A stretch of 64,000 bases of DNA. It comes from Bombyx mori (Eukaryota; Arthropoda; Insecta; Lepidoptera; Bombycidae). The notes below the pieces were generated by a model. The model was not told the origin of the DNA, ran no database searches, and was given only the letters and a program-made list of their open reading frames with translations. Positions 20,413-32,949 of this stretch are shown one piece after another; positions within the stretch are counted from its first letter, which is position 1; each line of letters begins with the position of its first letter. The stretch lies in the NCBI RefSeq assembly GCF_030269925.1, contig NC_085133.1:7398001-7462000 (forward strand), in the 5' to 3' direction. The translations under genes were made by a program, and so were the position numbers.

Positions 20413-21017
20413 ACTTGTAGCGGGCTTAGCTTAGACAGTCTGTGTCGAGTCGTCGCACCATAAACAGGTTGCAGTTTTTCACCTTAAAACACGTAATGTC
20501 TTTCACTATGAATTGTTACTGTTCATCACCACTATAATCACGCCTCAGCCACGTCTTAGCAAATCACGTCGGGGTCACCAATGTTGAGTCTGATGAATGA
20601 TGTTAATATTATTAAATTATATCATTTAAAAAGAAAAATATTTTTAACATGAATATATATTTAAATCCACAAAAAAATAAATTATTTTATTATTTGTCTT
20701 GCAACGCGGTTTTTCTTAGTGCCAAATTATGATGAAGCGGCGTGCATAGCAATAGGAATATGTCTCAAGTCGATGCACACTTGCCACTTCTGCGTACAAA
20801 ACGTGTTGTTTTAGTGATAGTTGGGATTCACAAGGTGTTGCATAGTAGTTACTGCACCTTTTCTTTCGTTAAAATTGGCAAATGTATGTGATTCGGTAGT
20901 AAGTAAATAATTTTTATCTTTTTCTTTGTGTGCCGCCAAATTTTTAAAATCGTTAAATATGTGCCGCAACAAAAAAAAGGTTCAGAATCACTGGTCTAAG
21001 CCAAGCCCGCTACAAAC
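20413..21017. mobile_element. TTAA-flanked inverted-repeat element, possibly composite
   Basis: 605 bp between TTAA at 20409-20412 and TTAA at 21018-21021. The termini are inverted (TTGTAGCGGGCTTAGCTTAG left, CTAAGCCAAGCCCGCTACAA right). TTAA duplications suggest a piggyBac-type MITE. Just inside the right end, on the minus strand, CAGTGATTCTGAACC followed by a T-run and GCGGCACA resembles a hAT terminus, so a hAT fragment may be embedded. Confidence 0.62.
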
Positions 21018-21021
21018 TTAA

Positions 21022-21544
21022 TATAGCGTAATACAAAAAGCCACATGAAATTGATATTCCAGTTCTAACATGATTCGTTAATACGTAGATAGTAATTTCA
21101 GAGATTTAACATTGGAGAGCTTTATGGATGAAATTTAAAATTACCGAGGGGTAATGATCAAATTTAATGAGCGTTCAGCTCGTCTTGGCCGAGAGGATCG
21201 TATTTCTCGGAAAAATACAGGGGTTTTTAATGACTTTTAATTTACCATGTCCGAAAAGTCGTCTACAATGGGGGAAAGAAAATTACTATTACGAAATTTC
21301 AGAGAAAAATCGATTTCTCGGAATCTTCGAGAATGAAGAAACTATTTCTTTTATTATTTAGAGAGTGCTTGAGTCTAGTATCTTTCTTAGTGACAGACCA
21401 CCTCATCGACACGAATGCAAGTTTGAAACAGAAAGTTTGAAATTAGTAATTGAAAGAAACATTTTATTCTGCTCTTGAAACAGTTCTTGCAGGTTGGAGA
21501 GTTCTCAAAATATACTGACTGAAAACAGAAGATTTGAGACTGTT
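21022..21544. other. no recognisable feature
   Basis: Spacer; a 64-codon frame at 21167-21361 has no recognisable motif. Confidence 0.5.
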
Positions 21545-21793
21545 TTTTTTTTATATTGCTTAAATGGGGAGATGAGCTCACAGCCGACCTGGTGTTAAGT
21601 GGTTACTGGAGCCCATAGACATCTACGATATAAATGCGCCACCTACCTTGAGATATAAATTCTAAGGTCTCAAGTATAGTTACAACGGCTGCCCCACCCT
21701 TCAAATCGAATCGCTTTACTGCTTCACGGCAGAAATAGGCAGGGTGGTGGTACCTACCCGCGCGGACTCACAAAAGGTCCTACCACCAGTAAT
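21545..21793 (-). repeat. Bm1 SINE, near-complete body
   Basis: T-run, then ATATTGCTTAAATGGG... through to GTCCTACCACCAGTAA. It lacks the tRNA-like head. Confidence 0.93.
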
Positions 21794-23439
21794 TACGTGA
21801 TATCCAATGTATCAGTTTTCGTTAGTCGTAAACGTGATTAAAATTACTTTAACAATTAAACCCCCCTTTTTATTGTCATTTTATTCGTTCTACATCTTCA
21901 AATACTTTATAGTTTTAATGGTCACGGACTAAATAATGGACAGCAAAAAGAACCAGGTTTAATTGGAAAAAAATATTTTAATTCAACCTTACTATGTCAC
22001 GAAGTATTGCTTGCGGATATCCGGCCGAGAGTCATGCCTTTATTACCTGTAACAAAAAAAAACGTTATTTTAGAGGCACGCCATAAAAAAAAACACTTCG
22101 AGATACAAATAAAAGAAGGTAAAGGTAATTATAAATGAAAAACTTCAAATTTATAATTAATCAATCTTGTTATTAAAATTAAAAAACTCTGAGTCCGAAA
22201 ATGTTTAAGACATTCAGTGCACGAATCGGTACCACCGCCCTGTCTATTTCAAACGCAAAACAAAACTCGCGCTTCGTAAGGTAAAATGGCCGTCATCTGC
22301 ACTGACAGTTATGATATTCCACATAAACTTTAGCCGTGAGAGAGTGCGCCAATAAAATAATATTATTTATGTTATTTGAAACATTTGTCAAGACCGATGG
22401 GGTCATTGAAAATCAATTAATATATATTAAATATTAATTATAATTCATGGATGCCATTTAAAACAATTATAATTAAGAGTTATAATCATATGCAGCCCTA
22501 TAAGAGTCACGAGCAACAGTTTCGAAACCAGAATGATGTCATTTTATCCATTTGTAACCGAAAGGCGACGGCGGCCATTTTTGTCCAAGGCTGCGTTGAT
22601 GCTTTTTTAGATCTGAGGCAAAGGGACACAGTTTTTTTATGCAATAACGGCCAAAATCTTTAAACTGTATAGAATTCGATGCATATTAGTATTAATAATG
22701 TTATGTTACCATTTTACAAAATTTACATTTTTATATTAAACAAATTTTGACAATTTTTTTTTTGCGAGTTGTACATTGATGAAATGATTCACATGAAAAA
22801 CAATAAATTACTATGTTTACGAGAGAAAACTCACTGTTGAATTTGTTTTAAAAAAAAACAGTGCACAAGACTCTGATTACTTTTATTAACTAGAGCAGTG
22901 ATCATTTTAATATGTAAAATTATTATTACCTATTTTGTAATCCTAATATTACTATTTGTAATGCTTTAATACCCTCCGAGTACAACAGTCACTTAAATCA
23001 GTCGATTAACTGCCAAACCCGATCGTTTGGACCAATTAAGTACGCTCGTGTGAACTTTCAAGTTTAATTTACGCGACATCAAAGTATGAAGAAACCGTTA
23101 ATTTTATCTAATTAACGATATATTCCTTATTAATTAAGATTTTGCTCTATTAAGGATCGTTCAGGGGCGATTGACGTAAATTACGTATAAATGTAGCCTT
23201 TCGGAAAATCGTTCAAGAGTGTCTTTTACTATTGTAGAATTTTTCGAGCATCACGTATTGTAATTTATTGTGTTTTTTGAAATTCGGTAATAAATAGCAA
23301 ATAAATTACTAGCGCCAAACATGCATATCACGGAGGAGCTTTTTATACATCTTTTGATTCATTCGTCTATCGGAAAGGCTAAGGGAACGTGACCTATACA
23401 GCCAACTATTTTGTAAAGAAAGACTGAAATCATTTTGGC
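21794..23439. other. no recognisable gene
   Basis: About 1.65 kb, AT-rich. A 30-base Bm1 scrap (CGGTACCACCGCCCTGTC) lies near 22227, and a 70-codon frame at 22451 has no motif. Confidence 0.45.
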
Positions 23440-23770
23440 TGTATGAAAAGCGAAATGGCACGAAATGAAATAATTGATAATAAAATGAAATTGAATTAAA
23501 TGAGGGCAGATAAGACAACACAGCAGGTGTTGGGTGAGATGAAATGAGATAACTTCTCAGTAAAATGATAATTTACCGAGAGCTAAATGGACTTTTTAGA
23601 AGAACCCAGAAAGCCACTGTTGGGGGTTTTGTTTCATCTTTCTACCCTTGTACACAAATGTGTCACGAACGCTAATGCGTTTAATAAGTTACACGGTTAA
23701 GCTTGAAGACATACTAAATGAACAAAATAAAACTTCAAACCCAAACACAACAGCTCGCGTACCTGCCTAG
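23440..23770 (+). repeat. dispersed repeat L, old copy
   Basis: GATGAAATGAGATAACTTCT, CTTTTTAGAAGAACCC and AACAAAATAAAACTTC line up in the same order with 60350-60620. Diverged; type unknown. Confidence 0.5.
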
Positions 23771-24008
23771 TTTTTTTTAATATAACTTATGAGCTTACGG
23801 CCCTGGATTTAGGCAATTATCCGAAATCAATTACGTGGATACCGTAGGTTTAGACATGCAATTGAAGTCTGAATCACATTGATACGACAGCTGTCTTACT
23901 CTTCAAGTCGGAACAAACTATTGGCCGCGAGATAAATTCAGTATTCAGGTTTCCACTAATGCGTGCTTACGGCACACAAATTTATAAGAGGATTAAGAAA
24001 TAGAGAGT

Positions 24009-24238
24009 TTGACCGTCATTGTCACCGTAAAATTAACCCTCAGACACAACCCGCTGAGTTTCTCGCCGGATCTTCTCAGTGAGTCGCGTTTTCGATTCGG
24101 TGCTAGATTCTGCGAAGCACTGCTCTGGCTAGGGCTAGTGTTAGCAACGTCACCACTGGTTAAAGCCACGTGAGCTCAACCACTCGCTCGGTGAATCTAG
24201 CATGATCCCTCGCGGTCACTAAAATAGGTAGTGAAAAA
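24009..24238 (+). repeat. LINE family C 3' tail with target duplication
   Basis: From the last codons through the 3' UTR to an A-tail at about 24231-24239. GAGTTTGA precedes the element (about 24003) and follows the tail (24243), a likely target-site duplication. Small internal deletion near the stop region. Confidence 0.86.
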
Positions 24239-24275
24239 AAAGGAGTTTGATAAGGTAAAGTTTAAAGTTTAAAGT

Positions 24276-24647
24276 CGTCGTGGCCTAAAAGATAAGACGT
24301 CCGGTGCATTCGTATCGAGCGATGCACTGGTGTTCGAATCTCGCTGGCGGGTATTCGTGCAATAAAAATCAAACCCGCAAAATTATAATTTGCGTAATTA
24401 CTGATGGTAGGACCTCTTGTGAGTCCGCACGGGTAGGTACCACCGCCCTGCCTATTTCTGCCGTGAAGCAGTAATGCGTTTCGGTTTGAAGGGTGGGGCA
24501 GCCGTTGTGACTATACTGAGACCTTAGAACTATATCTCAAGGTGTGTGGCGCATTTACGTTGTAGATGTCTATGGGCTCCAGTAACCACTTAACACCAGG
24601 TGGGCTGTGAGATCGTCCACACATCAAAGCAATAAAAAAAAAAAAAG
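24276..24647 (+). repeat. Bm1 SINE with tRNA-like head
   Basis: Head CGTCGTGGCCTAAAAGATAA (A box) and TGTTCGAATCTCGC (B box), then the body and a 14-base A-tail. About 75 bases present in the 53385 copy are missing after the head. It inserted just downstream of a LINE tail. Confidence 0.93.
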
Positions 24648-24957
24648 ATTACGTTCGTTCCATTTCGTTCTATTATTCAATAAAGATAACCGCGCATGTT
24701 GTCATGTGAATAAAAATTGCATTATGTCAATAACGTAGCGGTCAAATTATGAGGAGCTCTCGAAATATTGCACATTAAATCTATACGTCCTATGACATCA
24801 TGATGATATTTCAGTCGATGCATATTAATTAATGTATTACAGATTATGGTAAGTCACGTATTATGCTAATGCACTTTGTAGAGACACAAGTTCAATGGCA
24901 AACAGGATGTGTGCTTGTGAAGTCAATGCTAAATTCTCGAATAAAAAAAACCAAAGC
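24648..24957. other. no recognisable feature
   Basis: Spacer; nothing assigned. Confidence 0.5.
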
Positions 24958-25095
24958 GTTTTTTTTTTCTATCTATTCGCTGGTAACGGGGCTATTTCAG
25001 CTACGCCCGGACGGGTGGGTGAGCTCACGGGCTCAAAATGAGAGAATTTGCTAACACTAGCCCTTACAAGAGCAGTGTTTCGCAGAATCTACCAG
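24958..25095 (-). repeat. LINE family C 3' tail, short copy
   Basis: T-run then CTATCTATTCGCTGGTAAC, GGGTGAGCTCACGGGCTCAA, CTAACACTAGCCC and GCAGAATCTACCAGA, where it stops. Confidence 0.82.
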
Positions 25096-25714
25096 AGCGT
25101 GAAATGGGAGTGCGGCCTAAGCACGCGAAAAATGACAATCATTTTCTTGTTTGTATTTTGGTTTTCGGAGGCTGTCTGTACACACAACCCTTGGATATTT
25201 TTAAGGTGAAAACGGAGGTTAATAGTTGCCTTTTTATTACCACAATAGGCAGTTGAGAAACACTACCTGGTATTAAGTGGTCAACCGTCGCTTATGGATA
25301 TGAGAAATGCCAAGTCGGAATACTGCCTACCATGAAGGACTTTCCTCTGTTTGAGGACATCTCAAGTGGTCAAGAAACTCCGAAGAAGGGGGCTTAATTG
25401 GAGCAGAATGCTTTAAGGCAAAAATAAGTTCTAGAAACTTCCTTGAGCGCAACTGTTCTAGATATTGGATATGAAATCTACTCTGGTAGCGTGATGTGTG
25501 ATGGTTAATAGAAGAGAAAGGGATCATCTGAGATAATTCTTCGGAGAGCTTACACTATTCTAAAGTTACGCAGGTAACGGTCCCAGGAATCGTGAAAGCA
25601 AACCTTATTCAGGACAATGGCGTTTTGAAGTTTGCTGAAAGAAAACGCAACACTAGAAAGAGATAGACATATAAATTTCTCAGATTTACTTTGCGAAAGA
25701 TATAAATAAAATAC
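25096..25714. other. no recognisable feature
   Basis: Spacer; a few 60-70 codon frames without motifs. Confidence 0.5.
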
Positions 25715-25768
25715 TATTGAATGTTTCACTTCTAGTACGAGTATGTGTGAATTGCACACATTTCTTTT
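25715..25768 (+). repeat. 3' end fragment of repeat E
   Basis: GTTTCACTTCTAGTACG ... GTGTGAATTGCACACATTT matches only the last ~50 bases of repeat E. Confidence 0.6.
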
Positions 25769-25818
25769 TTACGCATATAGTACAAAATATAATTTTGTGA
25801 ATCTATACTTCTATACCA

Positions 25819-26073
25819 TCTATACTAATATATAAATCTACAGTGGTTTTTACGGATGTTCCGTTATAACTATTGAACCATGCATCCGATTGACTTGAAA
25901 CTTGGTAGGTATCCATGTAGAAAATACACGTACTTAATGGATAGGCTAATATTTATATGAGTGCTGGACTCCCTACACCAGTTGCGGGGGCGTTAATGAT
26001 GAGAATCTTTGTGGGGGTGAGAAATAATAATGTTAATTTGAAATTCCCAGCGAAGAGGACGGGTACAGCTAGT
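25819..26073 (+). mobile_element. non-autonomous Helitron, family F copy 1
   Basis: 255 bp, TCTATACTAATATATAAATC to GGGTACAGCTAG, between A (25818) and T (26074). No coding capacity. Copies at 40163 and 52430 share both ends. Confidence 0.85.
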
Positions 26074-26547
26074 TTATTAATAAAATTCGTAGTTTGAAGC
26101 GGTCTCTTTTGTATGCATGATGTGGTTATAAGTCACTTAGCGTGAAATAGCCGGGTCATACTGGAAAATATTAACGACAAACATGACTCAGAGGAGAAAG
26201 TTAGTGGACACATTGGCCAAGAAGCGATCAGAGTTGAAGCATTGCGTAACCTTTGCTATACCAAGATAGTGAAGCTTGTAAAGTTCAGAATGTTGTATTG
26301 CAGTTTAAAAAAAAACAAGATTTAACCGTATTAAAAAAAGAGTAGAGGTTCTCAATTAAACTGTACTTTTTATGTGTTCAGAAAACATTTCAGGGCGAAC
26401 CGATTTGATAATTGTTTATCTATTTGAAAGATGACGCTTCTCATAAGGGCCGTATTTATCAAGATTTGAGTAATAATTTCTGGGTTGGGTTGTCCTTAAT
26501 AGCGCATATATAATTTATTTTGACTACTTTGATTACGTTCTCATTTC
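26074..26547. other. spacer with an old TE fragment
   Basis: 26390-26500 resembles 10350-10500 (GAACCGATTTGATAATTG, AGTAATAATTTCTGGG). The rest is unassigned. Confidence 0.35.
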
Positions 26548-27014
26548 AACGGCCGTCTGGTGTAGTGGTAAGTGACATGGTCACTACACAAGGGGGTAGC
26601 GGGTTCGAATCCCGCCAAGGGAAGGTATTTGTATGATAAATATAAATGTCTTTTCCAGGGTTTTTTTTTTATTGCTTAGATGGGTGGACGAGCTCACAGT
26701 CAACCTGGTGTTAAGTGGTTAGTGGAGCCCATAGACATCTACAACGTAAATGCGCCACCCACCCTGAGATATAAGTTCTAAGGTCTCAGTATAGTTACAA
26801 CGGCTGCCCCGCCCTTCAAACCGAAACGCGTTACTGCTTCACGGCAGAAATAGGCGGGGTGGTGGTACCTACCCGTGCGGACTCACAAGAGGTCCTACCA
26901 CCAGTGAAAGGGTTATGGATGTATATTGAATATATGTATGTGTATAATAAAAATCTTACATTTATTTCCGTTATCTGGTACCTGTAACACAAGCTCTTTA
27001 CGAACTTATCACGA
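26548..27014 (+). repeat. tRNA-derived SINE (family S1) split by Bm1
   Basis: Head with A and B boxes at about 26551-26622; the body reaches TTTTCCAGGG at 26660, where a minus-strand Bm1 begins. The body resumes GGTTATGGATGTATATTG at 26911 and fades at about 27014 without its usual tail. Intact copies read the two sides as one sequence. Confidence 0.87.
26661..26907 (-). repeat. Bm1 SINE inserted in the tRNA-derived SINE
   Basis: Nearly complete body on the minus strand, T-run at 26661 to CCTACCACCAGTG. The host SINE continues on both sides, so this Bm1 is the younger of the two. Confidence 0.94.
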
Positions 27015-28040
27015 ACCGATTTTCTTATTTATTAATCTTTTGTTAAAGACACTCTAAAATCTACTTTTTTTTAAGGCTTTTAATGAATTACAGTAGAGCT
27101 TGCACTTGCTACTAAGCGAATGGTACTTGATTGTTTTGTGAAATCACCTATTAATCCATTAAGTTTATGACCTTATTTCAGTAGCGGAGGTAAAAAAGAT
27201 AGGAAAACGATCAAGGTGTTTAGATTTCATTTTCGTCCAAATATATCCGACTAATTCATTAGGTTCCGAGAAAGAGGAAGTCATTAAACATTTAAATCAC
27301 GTTAACCGGCAGATTATGTTGAGAAGCAGGAAGAGATATTTTAATTTAAGTTATGATGGCTGACGCGAATCGGCCACCGGCGATGTTGAACTCCAAAAGT
27401 TTTTTTCTTAGTCCGTAATGGCGGACGGGCGAATTTTAAAAATCCAACGACTACACCGCGAATTGTAAATATACCTACCTCCGAATTTGACAGTTTACAC
27501 ACTCAGTGACGTCCGAAAAAAAAATCTGTCACATTTCAAGGCAAAGGACTCCTTTTTCATTCGGCCATTCAACACATTAAATTTCGTAAACTTAGGGTGC
27601 TATACTATTCTGAGTCACGTGCTAGCTTTGAACTTAAATCATATAAAATGTCCGCAGCACAGCGATGTGCGGCATACCTAACCGTAATCTTCATTTCGAA
27701 TTCAAGCTTCCCTAGCGCCGCAATGCCGTATATTTATTTTTAGAATAGTGTTTTCTTTTTTTTTTAATCCATTCGTTTTCGTATTATGCGTATTTTGAGT
27801 GGATTCTATTTATTGTTAACATAAGCGAAGTTTAGTTTTGTATTTTAATAGTCCGCATTGTTTTGTTTCGTCCCTTTGACAGCTTTACCACGTCTGTATT
27901 TATTATGTTATTGGTCTGAGCGAACAATGAAGTATCATTCATTCATAAGTAAGCACAGTATCTAAGAAATAAATTATTATTCAGTAATTTGTTCGCGAGT
28001 CGTAGAGATAAATAAAATGTGAGAACGAAAACTTTTTCTT
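27015..28040. other. no recognisable feature
   Basis: About 1 kb; nothing assigned. Confidence 0.5.
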
Positions 28041-28274
28041 TTTTTTATTGCTAAGATGGGTGGACGAGCTCACAGCCCACCTGGTGTGAAGTGGTTACTG
28101 AAGCCCATAGACATCCACAACGTAAATGCGCCACCCACCTTGAGATTAAAGTTCTAAAGTCTCAAGTATAGTTACAACGGCTGCCCCACCCTTCAAACCG
28201 AAACGCATCACTGCTTCACGGCAGAAATATGGTACCCACCCGCGCGGACTCACAAGTGGTCCTACCACCAGTAA
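28041..28274 (-). repeat. Bm1 SINE body
   Basis: T-run, ATTGCTAAGATGGGTGG ... GGTCCTACCACCAGTAA. Small deletion in the GGCAGGGTGGTGG box. Confidence 0.94.
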
Positions 28275-29515
28275 TAAAAAAAAAAACTGAAATTGGATGG
28301 TCGAAATTAATATAAAAAAAGCGAGATTCGCCAGCACAAGTAGCTTTAATTAAATTGATATTTATTTTAAATGAAATATCCTCCAAATAAAGTAGACGAA
28401 TTGCGTAAAATTTCGTTTTAGCTTTCATCTAAAAACAAATTCTGCGGCCTCAAAAACTTAATTTAAAATATTAATCTAAACTCTGTTTATTAATTGTTTC
28501 GGCGAGTTCAATCTAGGTCATTTTATACCTGAACAAACAGATCGGTTTTTATTATAAAAAGTCAATCTCAATATAGCAAATTCATTTTGTAATTATTCAA
28601 CAAAATTTGGACGTTTCAGGATTATTATTAGCTCGATCTATTAAATAATAACTGCGTGTAGATTTCGCTCTGTGCTCGAAATTCTAGATTATTCTAGACT
28701 ATAATTATGGAAACGTAAAGATTTACATTATTTTTATTACATTTTCAAGTTTGTTTCCTTGTGAGGGCGGGTAAACGAAATGTTTTAAGTTTATTTTATA
28801 ATTAGCTTCTAGCATAAAAATCGACGTAGTAGGAAAACCAGCATACGGCCATCTGATACAGAGTGATTACCGTCACTCATGGAAGACCGCGATGCCGGGA
28901 GCACAAAATCACGTAATATGAATACGCGTTATAAGGGTACCGCGTTATAGGGGGGATTACTGTATTGTTCCCATAATCCTGGAATTCCTAATCAGGGGTC
29001 AGATGACCATGTGCGATTTGCGATCGATTATATGTTAATCAAACAGACGGGTAAAAAGCGTACGTTCATAAAATGGTAGTTTCTTAGTACAATATGTTTT
29101 AATGTAAAATTAAAACGAACATAACCTCAAATAATGATTGGTAGTTTTCGCGCGTAACGGGCGAGCAATAACTTGATATTTTGCACAGAAAATATAGGTG
29201 AAGGCGATCGAGGCATTCAAATACGATTTACGATTGATTTTATGGCTCAAGGCGGACGTTTAACATCAATTTACAATTTTGCTGTGTGAACCTGATCTTA
29301 AAGTATATTACGACGAATCTTTTTCTGTTGTTTTTAGCGCCAAAAAATAATTTGTCTATTTGTAATTAATTTTTTTTAATTCCTGTTCGTTTTTCAATTT
29401 TATCCGTATAGGTTATAAACAATTTAATTATATTAGCATTTGAGTCGTGATCACGTGTTTTTTGGCAGTTTTTCTTGCTTGATGTTGTAGATGTGTTGTT
29501 TTGGGGACCAGATAT
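28275..29515. other. mostly unassigned
   Basis: 28838-28920 (CAGCATACGGCCATCTGAT, GATTACCGTCACTCATGG) is a degraded repeat B fragment. Nothing else assigned. Confidence 0.45.
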
Positions 29516-29625
29516 TTTTTTTTGCTTAGTAGAGTGGACGAACTCAGGTCTGGTGTTCAGTTCAGTTGTCCACAACGTAAACGCTGCCACTCACCTTCAT
29601 ACATGAGTTCTAGGTATCGGTTATT
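29516..29625 (-). repeat. Bm1 SINE, degenerate 3' part
   Basis: TTGCTTAGTAGAGTGGACG, TCCACAACGTAAACGCTG and ATGAGTTCTAGG match Bm1 in order, with deletions. Confidence 0.7.
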
Positions 29626-30352
29626 ATTTTATTCTATTTGATGATATTTAAAATGTAATGAAATAAAAGTTAAAACGTAATAAATTCCATAGAGAATAAT
29701 GTAATTCTCTTTACGGAATGAAAATTTAATATCAAATTGTTGTAATACAGAACAGAAAGAAATTTCTCGACCATCATTTTACAATGTAAATTAACTTAGA
29801 ATAAATTAATAAAAAACGATCATATTAAAATTGGTTTACCTCGGAGACGTGACCTAAATCTCAAGATCTAAACTAGATTAAAGACAAGTCTGCGAACTCA
29901 TCTAGAGAGTGCTCCGGTTTGAAGGTAAGCAAAGCTCACAACAATACCGTTTAGGGTTGTCAGTTTCTTTAAATATTTTTTTATGATTTTTTTTTATATT
30001 AAATTAATGACATTTTGGAAGTTCAACGACATCTCCACTCGTGGGTCTTAAAAACCAGTTTGGGAAGGTAAATTTAAGGAAAATTATTCTACATATTTAG
30101 ATATTTCAATAGATTATAGACACATAGTTTGTATTATTATCAGATATCGCTCAGAGGTCATCTAACAATCAAACACGAAAACGATCTAAGTATTTAAGTG
30201 AACTAAATGAAATGTTATAATGTTATATTACAAATTCGAACGTTTTTTCACGTTAAGCTCAACACCAATCACAAAGTATGATGTCATACGTAATGACGTC
30301 ACAGGAAATAAACGAATGATGTGCGTTTAACTAAGATTGTAAAAAAACAATT
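29626..30352. other. no recognisable feature
   Basis: Spacer; nothing assigned. Confidence 0.5.
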
Positions 30353-30597
30353 TTTATTTATTGCTTAGATGGGTGGACGAGCGCACAGCCCACCTGGTGT
30401 TAAGTGGTTACTGGAGCCCACAAACATCTACAACGTAAATGCGCCACCCACCTTGAGATATAAGTTCTAAGATCTCAAGTATAGTTACAACGGCTGCCCC
30501 ACCCTTCAAACCGAAACGCATTACTGCTTCACCGCAGAAATAGGCAGGGTGGTGGTACCTACACCCGCGTGGACTCACAAGAGTTCCTACCACCAGC
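30353..30597 (-). repeat. Bm1 SINE body
   Basis: TTTATTGCTTAGATGGGTGG to TTCCTACCACCAGC; well preserved. Confidence 0.94.
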
Positions 30598-31071
30598 TAA
30601 AATTTAAATTTACAATTGTGGCGTCACACAGCCCTGAGCTCCCAAAGTTTTGACGTAGTTATATATTTATGTGGCTATCACGTCAGCGGTAGCATTCCGT
30701 GTGTCTCTGGTTTGTATAGTCTTGGGTTTATTGTTTCAATCGCCTCTTAAGAACTTGCCTACAGAATCTAGTTGGTAAGTAATGCGTATACCTTGCGTAC
30801 AAACCTACATGCGTATAAACCTTATTAAGGCAATAACTATAAAAACTTTAAATAAAAAGTTTTTATAACTAGCCGAACTAAAAAGGTTTTTTTTTATAAG
30901 CATGGAAAGTTTGTTCTTTCTTGTGTAGCAATAAAAGCATAAACATTTATTAATATTAAGAAAAATCTACTAATTTGAGAATGAATTTAAGCTTTAAAAA
31001 GTTATAAATTACACTGTTAAAAAGATTGTAAAAATAAAACAAAATAAATAAATTATTGCATTGCCATTACA
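30598..31071. other. no recognisable feature
   Basis: AT-rich spacer; nothing assigned. Confidence 0.5.
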
Positions 31072-31636
31072 TCTATATATTAATACGTGAAGCAAAAACT
31101 TTGTATCCCTTTTTACGAAAATTGCGCGGACGGAGGAGTATGAAATTTTCCACACTTATAGAGAATATAGAGAAGAAGTGCACAATGCTAATATTTTTTT
31201 TAAATAATGCATCAAAGATATTTTAAATCAATAAGGAAAACATTACACACCTACATACCATGTATTTGACGCACACACGCATGCATACTATTTATTGTCA
31301 AACTTTTGTTCTTGGCGTCTGTTGTCAAATTGAAAATAGATTAAATATTGTTTGCCTTTGTTAATATTTTTTATAGTGTAGTCTTGGCGAAATTTGTGAT
31401 TATAGGAGTATATTATTATTATTATTATTAACACTTTATTTCAGTTTTTTTTTTAAACCATAACACTCTGTTAGTAATAACTACTTATAATCTATGTCAG
31501 TAACTTAAAAAAAAAATCTAACACACAACTACCATTATATACATTTTTTTTTTTAAATAAAATACAATCATAATATTGTACAAACTTACAATTCCAATTA
31601 ATTATAGTCGAATTTCGACTACTGCGGGGCCTCTAG
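31072..31636 (+). mobile_element. non-autonomous Helitron, family D copy 3, with internal insertion
   Basis: Flanked by A (31071) and T (31637), TC end at 31072 and CTAG at 31633-31636. About 135 extra bases at roughly 31412-31548, starting with an ATT microsatellite, are absent from the other four copies. They interrupt the segment that elsewhere reads GATTATAGAAGTATA...AATACAATC. Confidence 0.85.
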
Positions 31637-32124
31637 TAGCTATTAAAATTCGATCTTTCAAAACAGACTATAAATTTAAACACACAGCAATTTGTAAGAC
31701 TTTTGCACACACGATCATTTAACCGTCGAAAAGTACATATGTAATTAGGTATATAACGGCCAGTTAATATAACTATGCGTTCTTATCGCTAACAGCTTGG
31801 CTAGATTCCTTCTAGATAAGCTGTAGTGTGAGTAGAGCACGGTTGTTGTTACTGCTTATAGGTCATTCAACTTCACTAAATAGTATTATGTAAATTACAT
31901 CGGCATTTTAAAAACTAATTCCACTTTTGATCTCATATATTTCGTTAACGAAAAGACAAATTGTTCATTGTTCTATACTTTTCGTATATACTGTGTTACT
32001 TATAATATTTTGTATTCAAGTTTAACAATATTTGCTATGTGTATGGCCATTACTATAATTCTCATGTGATATTTGTTATTTTAGCTGTTCTACACACACT
32101 CATCACTTTTAATTATTATTCTCA
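31637..32124. other. no recognisable feature
   Basis: Spacer; nothing assigned. Confidence 0.5.
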
Positions 32125-32255
32125 TAATCCTCTCGCAGGTCTGCTGGAAGAGATTTCTTAAAGAAATAAGCAGTGCTTTTGTACATAATTTTCCTATTAC
32201 TCTGTATTATGTCTTCTTTTTTGTGTGTACATAAATAAATAAATAAATAAACAAA
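32125..32255 (+). repeat. LINE 3' end (family P), copy 2
   Basis: TCGCAGGTCTGCTGGAAGAG, GAAATAAGCAGTGCTTTTGT, ending in an AAAT tetranucleotide tail. It pairs with 17868-18004. Confidence 0.68.
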
Positions 32256-32382
32256 GAGGGATGCGAATTTCTCAGTGGTTATGGATTGTTTTAGGCCTGT
32301 GTTTTCTGTATTTTTAGTATTTCAAAATTTAGTAGCACGCATTAGTTCCGATTCAATAAGTTCTGGGCAAAGACTTCTGTTT

Positions 32383-32701
32383 TTGGTTGGATTGGGTATT
32401 GTCCAAAATGCTCCTTTTTTTTAAATTGCTTAGATGGGTGAACGAGCTCACAGCCCATCTGGTGTTAAGTGGTTACTGGAACCCATAGACATCTACGACG
32501 TAAATGCGCCACCCACCTTGAGATATAAGTTCTAACGTCTCAGTATAGTTACAACGGCTGCCCCACCCTTCGAACCGAAACGCATTACTGCTTCACGGCA
32601 GAAATAGGGAGGGTGGTTGTACCTACCCGTGCGGACTCACAAGAGGTCCTACCACCAGTAAAAAATTGTTGGTTGGATTGGGTATTGTCCAAGATGCTCC
32701 T
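32383..32701 (-). repeat. Bm1 SINE with a 33-bp target-site duplication
   Basis: Bm1 body (about 32416-32660, minus) lies between two copies of a 33-base flank that begin TTGGTTGGATTGGG, at 32383-32415 and 32669-32701, with one mismatch. The flank is unique DNA, so this is a genuine duplication made at insertion. Confidence 0.93.
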
Positions 32702-32949
32702 AATGTATCCCAGACCGGTTACAGTTGCAAGCCTTGAGAAGCTTCTATCCAGTTGTGAACGTTTGGAGACTGATGAATCATCAGACATCATCCACCTATG
32801 TTATAATAGTCCAAATAGGAACACCGCTCTAAAATGCTATCAAAGAATGTTTTAGTATCGCATTTATGTGTAAAGCAACTTATCAGTTGTATAAACATAG
32901 ACGAAGAAGCCTTTGTAGGTAATACTATAATTCAAATGATGTAACACGC

